64,000 bases of DNA from Chloroflexota bacterium (GTDB lineage: Bacteria > Chloroflexota > Dehalococcoidia > Bin125): positions 56,361 through 120,360 of the forward strand of contig QGNQ01000004.1 in the NCBI GenBank assembly GCA_003228175.2, in the 5' to 3' direction. The notes under the pieces are model-generated. The model saw only the letters and a program-made list of their open reading frames with translations, searched no databases and was not told the origin of the DNA. Both the position numbers and the translations under genes were made by a program. Below, piece after piece: positions 60,298 through 64,000 of this stretch (its first letter is position 1; each line of letters opens with the position of its first letter).

Positions 60298-62763
60298 GTG
60301 CGGTCGAACGAGATGAAGTCGTTCAGGGAGTTGCAGGTCGTCGAGATCGCCGGCTCAACAGCCGGTGCCTTCGCGGCCAAGCTCTTCGCCGACTACGGCG
60401 CGCGCGTCGTCAAGGTGGAGCCGCCGCGCGGCGATCCGCTGCGCACCATGGGCGAGCCCTGGGGCGACCTGTGCTCCGAGTGGGCCTTCTTCAACACCAG
60501 CAAGCGATCGGTCTGCCTGGACCCGGCCAGCGATTCCGACCGGGATGCGCTGGCGCGGCTGCTCGATCGAGCGGACGTCGTCATTGAGAGCGCGTCGCCG
60601 GACCCGCTACAGCTCGTCACCAAGGATCTGGGCGGCGATCAGCTCGTCCGCGTCTACATCTCTCCCTTTGGACTCAGCGGCCCATACGCGAGCCTGCGCT
60701 CGAACGGCTTCACGGACGACGCCATCGGTGGGCACATGTACCTGTCGGGCGAGCCCGACCGGGAGCCGCTGCGACGGGCCGGACAGCAGACGCTGTTCCA
60801 GGCCGGCGCGCACGCGTTCATTGGCAGCATGGCAGCGCTCTTGGCGCGCGAGCGGATCGGCCGCGGGCAAACGGTCGAGGTGTCGCACATCGAAGGCATG
60901 GTCGCGCTGCACCAGCACACAACGTCGACATGGACGCACGGGCGCCACATCCTCCGGCGCGAGGGCAATGCGCAGGCCGGTCCGTATCACCCGGCCGGGG
61001 TCTATCCGTGCAAGGACGGGTACATCTTCCTGGGCCATTCGGGCGACAAGCACCTGGTGCCATTCGTGGAGGTACTGGGATACGGGCACCTGTTCGACGA
61101 TCCCCGCTTCGCGACGATGGGCGCGCGCGGCGCGCACAAGCGCGAGTTCGACGAGGCGCTGACTGTGCGACTGATGGAGCTGACCGCCGACGAGATTTCG
61201 GAGCTGGGGCGGGCGGTCTTCTCACCGCTGGGGCCCGTGCCCGCCATGCTCGACGTCCTGGAAGACGAGCAGTACGAGGCGCGCGATTTTTGGGTGCGGC
61301 TGCCCGGCTCCACAGTGGGGCCGGACGCGGCCGAACCGTCGCCACTGAAATTGCCACGAGGCCCATTCCTGATCGAGGGGCACGCGCCGGAGCTCACGCC
61401 CGCCCCAGCCGCGCCCGGGGGGACGACCGTTGAAGCGCTGCTGGCGAACTGGTGGTCGGAGAGGCGCGAGGCGCCGACGGGATCGCAAGCCCCTCAGGAT
61501 CTGAGCCACGGCCCCCTGCACGGCGTTCGCGTGCTGGATCTGACGCGTGTCTGGGCGGGACCAATCGCCGGGCGCTTGCTGGGCGATTTGGGCGCCGACG
61601 TGATCTCGATCGAGTCGCCCTGGAACCGCGGCTACCACGCCGTCGATCAGCAGTTCGCCGCGCTGACTCACCTCTACCCGGACAACGACGTGGGCGAGCA
61701 GCCCTGGAATCGCAACGCGGGATTCAACAAGCTGGCCCGCAACAAGCGCGGACTGACGCTGGACCTCAAAGACCCGCGCTGCCGTGAGATCTTCGCCCAG
61801 CTCGTCAAACGCGCGGACATCGTGCTGGAGAATTACAGCCCCAAGGTGATGCCGAGTCTCGGTTTCGATTTCGAAGGTCTGCGCAAGCTCAACCCCAACA
61901 TCGTCTACGCCGCCATGCCCGGCTACGGCTCCACCGGCCCGGGCAAGACGCGGGTCGCGCTGGGGCCGGTGATCGAGGCGGCGGTCGGTCTGACGGCGAT
62001 GATGGGCTACGCCGATAGCGGCCCCTACCGCTCCGGGGTGGCCTGGGCGGATCCCGTCTCAGGGATGTCAGCGGCGGCGGGGACATTGGTGGCGCTCTGG
62101 GATCGAAACGCGTCCGGCGGAACGGCCCAACAGATGGAAACCGCGATGGCCGAATCGATGGCGACCTTCGTCGGCGAGGAGCTCCTGGCCGCGCAGATCC
62201 GTGGCAGCAACGCGCCGCGCACCGGCAATCGCCATCCGCGGTGCGCGCCCCAAGGCGTCTACCGCTGTAGCGGTGACGACCGCTGGCTGGCGATCAGCGT
62301 CACCACGGACGACGAGTGGCGCGCGCTCTGCACGGTCGCCGGCCTGGGCGAAGAACTCGCGTTGCTCACCCGCGACGCCCGCCGCGCGCGCCACGAAGAC
62401 ATTGATACGGCAATCACGGCCTGGACGCGCGTGCAGAGTCCGGGCCCGGCGATGCATCGGTTGCAGGCCCGGGGCGTGATCGCCGCCGTCGTCGCCGACG
62501 GACGCGACTTGTTGGAGAATCCCCACCTGGAGGCGCGGTCGTTCTGGGCGGAGCTGGACCACCCAGACGTGGGGCCCATGCGCTACCCGGGCAACCCCAT
62601 CCACCTGAGCGAGACACCGGTCACGTATCGCTGCGCGGCGCCCACCCTGGGCCAAGACAACGCCGAGATCCTGAGCGAGCTCGGGCTCTCCGCGGACGCC
62701 CAGGCGGCGCTAGCTTCCGACGGCGTCATCACGCAGGTTCCGCCGCCCCTGCCGCGCGCCTAG
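60298..62763 (+). CDS. tandem-domain type III CoA-transferase
   Basis: 821 residues from GTG 60298 (ATG 60313, MKSFRELQVVEIAG, is an alternative; neither has a good ribosome site). N-terminal domain: FADYGARVVKVEPPRGDP and QQTLFQAGAHAFIGSMAALLARERIGRGQ, where the catalytic Asp position is Leu. C-terminal domain (~400-821): LHGVRVLDLTRVWAGPIAGRLLGDLGADVISIESP and WADPVSGMSAAAGTLVAL with Asp. Same Asp-less/Asp-plus order as 14228. 29 nt after the carboxylase. Confidence 0.9.
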   Translation: MRSNEMKSFRELQVVEIAGSTAGAFAAKLFADYGARVVKVEPPRGDPLRTMGEPWGDLCSEWAFFNTSKRSVCLDPASDSDRDALARLLDRADVVIESASPDPLQLVTKDLGGDQLVRVYISPFGLSGPYASLRSNGFTDDAIGGHMYLSGEPDREPLRRAGQQTLFQAGAHAFIGSMAALLARERIGRGQTVEVSHIEGMVALHQHTTSTWTHGRHILRREGNAQAGPYHPAGVYPCKDGYIFLGHSGDKHLVPFVEVLGYGHLFDDPRFATMGARGAHKREFDEALTVRLMELTADEISELGRAVFSPLGPVPAMLDVLEDEQYEARDFWVRLPGSTVGPDAAEPSPLKLPRGPFLIEGHAPELTPAPAAPGGTTVEALLANWWSERREAPTGSQAPQDLSHGPLHGVRVLDLTRVWAGPIAGRLLGDLGADVISIESPWNRGYHAVDQQFAALTHLYPDNDVGEQPWNRNAGFNKLARNKRGLTLDLKDPRCREIFAQLVKRADIVLENYSPKVMPSLGFDFEGLRKLNPNIVYAAMPGYGSTGPGKTRVALGPVIEAAVGLTAMMGYADSGPYRSGVAWADPVSGMSAAAGTLVALWDRNASGGTAQQMETAMAESMATFVGEELLAAQIRGSNAPRTGNRHPRCAPQGVYRCSGDDRWLAISVTTDDEWRALCTVAGLGEELALLTRDARRARHEDIDTAITAWTRVQSPGPAMHRLQARGVIAAVVADGRDLLENPHLEARSFWAELDHPDVGPMRYPGNPIHLSETPVTYRCAAPTLGQDNAEILSELGLSADAQAALASDGVITQVPPPLPRA

Positions 62764-62772
62764 CCGGCGCGG

Positions 62773-63693
62773 CTACTCCCCTTCGCCGGTCAGGGTCGGC
62801 ACGATGTCCCCCAGCGTGGAGCCGAAGTCGTTTTCCTGGATGTGTTGAAACACCGGGAACGACAAGGGGTTCTGACCTGCGAGGTGTCTCATCATTGCCG
62901 GTGTGGAAATGCCGGCCACCCGATGCCAGTCGATTCGCGTCTCCGGATCGCACGTGCGCAACGAAACCGCGAGGCGCCGATCGTCGGTCGTCTGCGTCGC
63001 GTGGATGGTGTTGAGGCTCAGCAGCAGCAGGTCGCCGGGGCCCACCTCCGGCGTCTCCATGGCATCCTCGATCTCGAAGTCCTCCTCCACCCAGTGGACC
63101 CCGCTCCAGTCGGACATGTAGACCGTCCCCCCGTCACGCAGCGAGCGCATAAAACTCGCGCCCGAGCGCCGGCAGAGGTTGAAGAGGCGCGGCGACTTTT
63201 CGCCCAGCCGATCCCAGGGAATCAGGTGCCGTCCCGCCTCGGTGCGGGACGGCTTGACCAACGGAATCCAGTAATTCAGATGCGTCGGATTGAACTCCGT
63301 CAGGAAGAAGTGCTCGTGATCCTGATGCACGGGAAGATTGGTGACCGGCGTCTGGAGATAGAGGATTTGATAGAGCGCGGCCTTGGCTCCGGTGAGTTCC
63401 CGGGCGAACGCTTCCATCCGCGGACGGATGCCTTGGAAGGTCTCCTTTCGTCCCACTGCCGTAGTACGCAGCGCTGCCGTTTGACCGGGACCCGCTGGTG
63501 AAGCAGTACGTCGATCAATCGGCTGATCGCCAAGGTGCCGCGCCCCATGCTTGGTTCGCGGCGCGGGTTCGGAGTCTGGGCAGGCATCGAATTCTTCCAC
63601 GAGGAAGTCGATCTCACTACGGCTCAGGAAGTCCGGGACCACGCAGAAGCCCCGTTCCTCGAGCGCGGAGGCGATTGCTTCGAAATCAGTCAT
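62773..63693 (-). CDS. phytanoyl-CoA dioxygenase (PhyH) family 2OG-Fe(II) oxygenase
   Basis: 306 residues, AAAGG upstream. LPVHQDHEHFF contains the Fe ligands His and Asp (HxD), VGPGDLLLLSLNTIHATQTTDDRRLAVSLRTC the distal His and the 2OG-binding Arg. N-terminal ERGFCVVPDFLSRSEIDFLVEEFD is typical of PhyH. Hydroxylates a carbon next to a carboxyl or CoA thioester in known members. Substrate unknown. It converges on the tandem CoA-transferase with a 9-nt gap. Confidence 0.9.
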   Translation of the reverse strand: MTDFEAIASALEERGFCVVPDFLSRSEIDFLVEEFDACPDSEPAPRTKHGARHLGDQPIDRRTASPAGPGQTAALRTTAVGRKETFQGIRPRMEAFARELTGAKAALYQILYLQTPVTNLPVHQDHEHFFLTEFNPTHLNYWIPLVKPSRTEAGRHLIPWDRLGEKSPRLFNLCRRSGASFMRSLRDGGTVYMSDWSGVHWVEEDFEIEDAMETPEVGPGDLLLLSLNTIHATQTTDDRRLAVSLRTCDPETRIDWHRVAGISTPAMMRHLAGQNPLSFPVFQHIQENDFGSTLGDIVPTLTGEGE

Positions 63694-63804
63694 GCGTGTC
63701 TACCTTTCGAGATGCGGATGTTGTGCACCGTGTCACCGGTGACCGGTCGCAGCGCTGGAAGTTGACGTCCGTAGGTGTCGTCGGAGAGATCCCCTCCCGA
63801 TTAC

Positions 63805-64000
63805 TTAGCCGCTGCCGCGCAGGCGGGGGTCGAAGATGTCGCGCAGGGAGTCGCCGAGGAGGTTGAAGCCGAGCACGGCGAGGGTCATGGCGAGGCCGGG
63901 AAAGATGCTCAGGTGGGGGTGGTTCCAGAGTGCTCGGGCTTCGGTGAGCATGCGGCCCCAGGATTGGTTGGGCAGGGGGGCGCCGAGACCGAGGAAGGAG
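63805..64000 (-). CDS. DppC-like ABC transporter permease (C-terminus only)
   Basis: The frame is open to the right edge, so the start is outside. The visible minus reading is SFLGLGAPLPNQSWGRMLTEARALWNHPHLSIFPGLAMTLAVLGFNLLGDSLRDIFDPRLRGSG then TAA. This is the diagnostic end of peptide/nickel ABC permease DppC-type subunits (SFLGLG, P-x-WG-x-M, FPG, LA-x-NLLGD-x-LRD-x-xDPR). Inner-membrane uptake of oligopeptides or similar solutes. Absent from the ORF track because it has no start in the window. Confidence 0.9.
   Translation of the reverse strand, partial: SFLGLGAPLPNQSWGRMLTEARALWNHPHLSIFPGLAMTLAVLGFNLLGDSLRDIFDPRLRGSG

Noticed and set aside
63732-63743. gtcaccggtgac palindrome upstream of the PhyH gene
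   Set aside because: A 12-bp palindrome is not unusual in GC-rich DNA and no second copy or regulator gene supports an operator.
1-64000. search for insertion sequences, integrases, phage genes or attachment sites
   Set aside because: No transposase- or integrase-like protein was seen in the ORF track, and the tRNA has no recognisable downstream repeat of its 3' end.

Overview
The window is a very GC-rich bacterial chromosome segment with densely packed, mostly monocistronic or short-operon genes. It contains no mobile elements, no CRISPR array and one tRNA. Gene content is dominated by catabolic enzymes of a heterotroph that uses diverse or recalcitrant organic matter: four luciferase-like (LLM) flavin/F420 oxidoreductases, six type III (CaiB/BaiF) CoA-transferase genes (eight domains), three SDRs, two aldo/keto reductases, two enoyl-CoA hydratases, two tungsten-type aldehyde:ferredoxin oxidoreductases (AOR), a Baeyer-Villiger monooxygenase, a phytanoyl-CoA-type dioxygenase, a phosphotriesterase-like lactonase and an amidohydrolase. 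Expansion of exactly these families is characteristic of SAR202/Dehalococcoidia-type Chloroflexota. That assignment is an inference from gene content only; there is no rRNA or marker gene here.

Layout. 1-3.6 kb: tail of a membrane-anchored Asn/Gly-repeat protein and a PAS-GGDEF-EAL c-di-GMP protein. 3.7-4.4 kb: tRNA-Ser(UGA) and a universal stress protein. 4.5-6.7 kb: a MoaD-like carrier plus AOR. 6.7-14.1 kb: cysteine-cluster and HNH proteins, SulP transporter, DinB protein, enoyl-CoA hydratase, then a tight Hyi-SDR-methyltransferase run and an RraA protein. 14.2-23.9 kb: tandem-domain CoA-transferase, AI-2E-type permease, a 39-residue lipoprotein missing from the ORF track, amidohydrolase, a broken gene, two LLM genes and a lipoprotein. 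24-28.1 kb: MoxR-DUF58-DUF4129 operon. 28.1-31.6 kb: GYD and VOC proteins and an overlapping pair of CoA-transferases. 31.7-35.1 kb: bioA-bioF-bioD. 35.1-45.9 kb: assorted enzymes, a LysM protein, tandem ThuA paralogues and a zincin-like protein. 46-50 kb: CinA-C, enoyl-CoA hydratase and a second AOR operon whose MoaD-like protein carries a tandem-repeat tail. 50-53 kb: two AKRs and an LLM. 53.2-54.4 kb: a probable selenoprotein of the GrdB/PrdB family, split in the ORF track by an in-frame TGA. 54.7-62.8 kb: alpha/beta hydrolase, Baeyer-Villiger monooxygenase, CoA-transferase, acyl-CoA carboxylase subunit and a second tandem CoA-transferase, a plausible ketone/ester-to-acyl-CoA route. 62.8-64 kb: a 2OG-Fe(II) oxygenase and the C-terminus of a DppC-like permease.

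Three observations deserve most attention. (1) The GrdB-like gene has an in-frame UGA inside a UxxC motif, followed after 17 nt by a stem-loop that fits the bacterial SECIS rule. (2) Both AOR-linked MoaD-like proteins run past their terminal Gly-Gly, one by eight residues and the other by a 30-bp-period repeat that re-creates an AGG motif in every unit. (3) CoA-transferase domains occur in pairs, one lacking and one keeping the catalytic Asp, either fused (twice) or as overlapping genes (once). A recurrent TAGACT hexamer upstream of many starts looks like the housekeeping -10 element, and several genes look leaderless.
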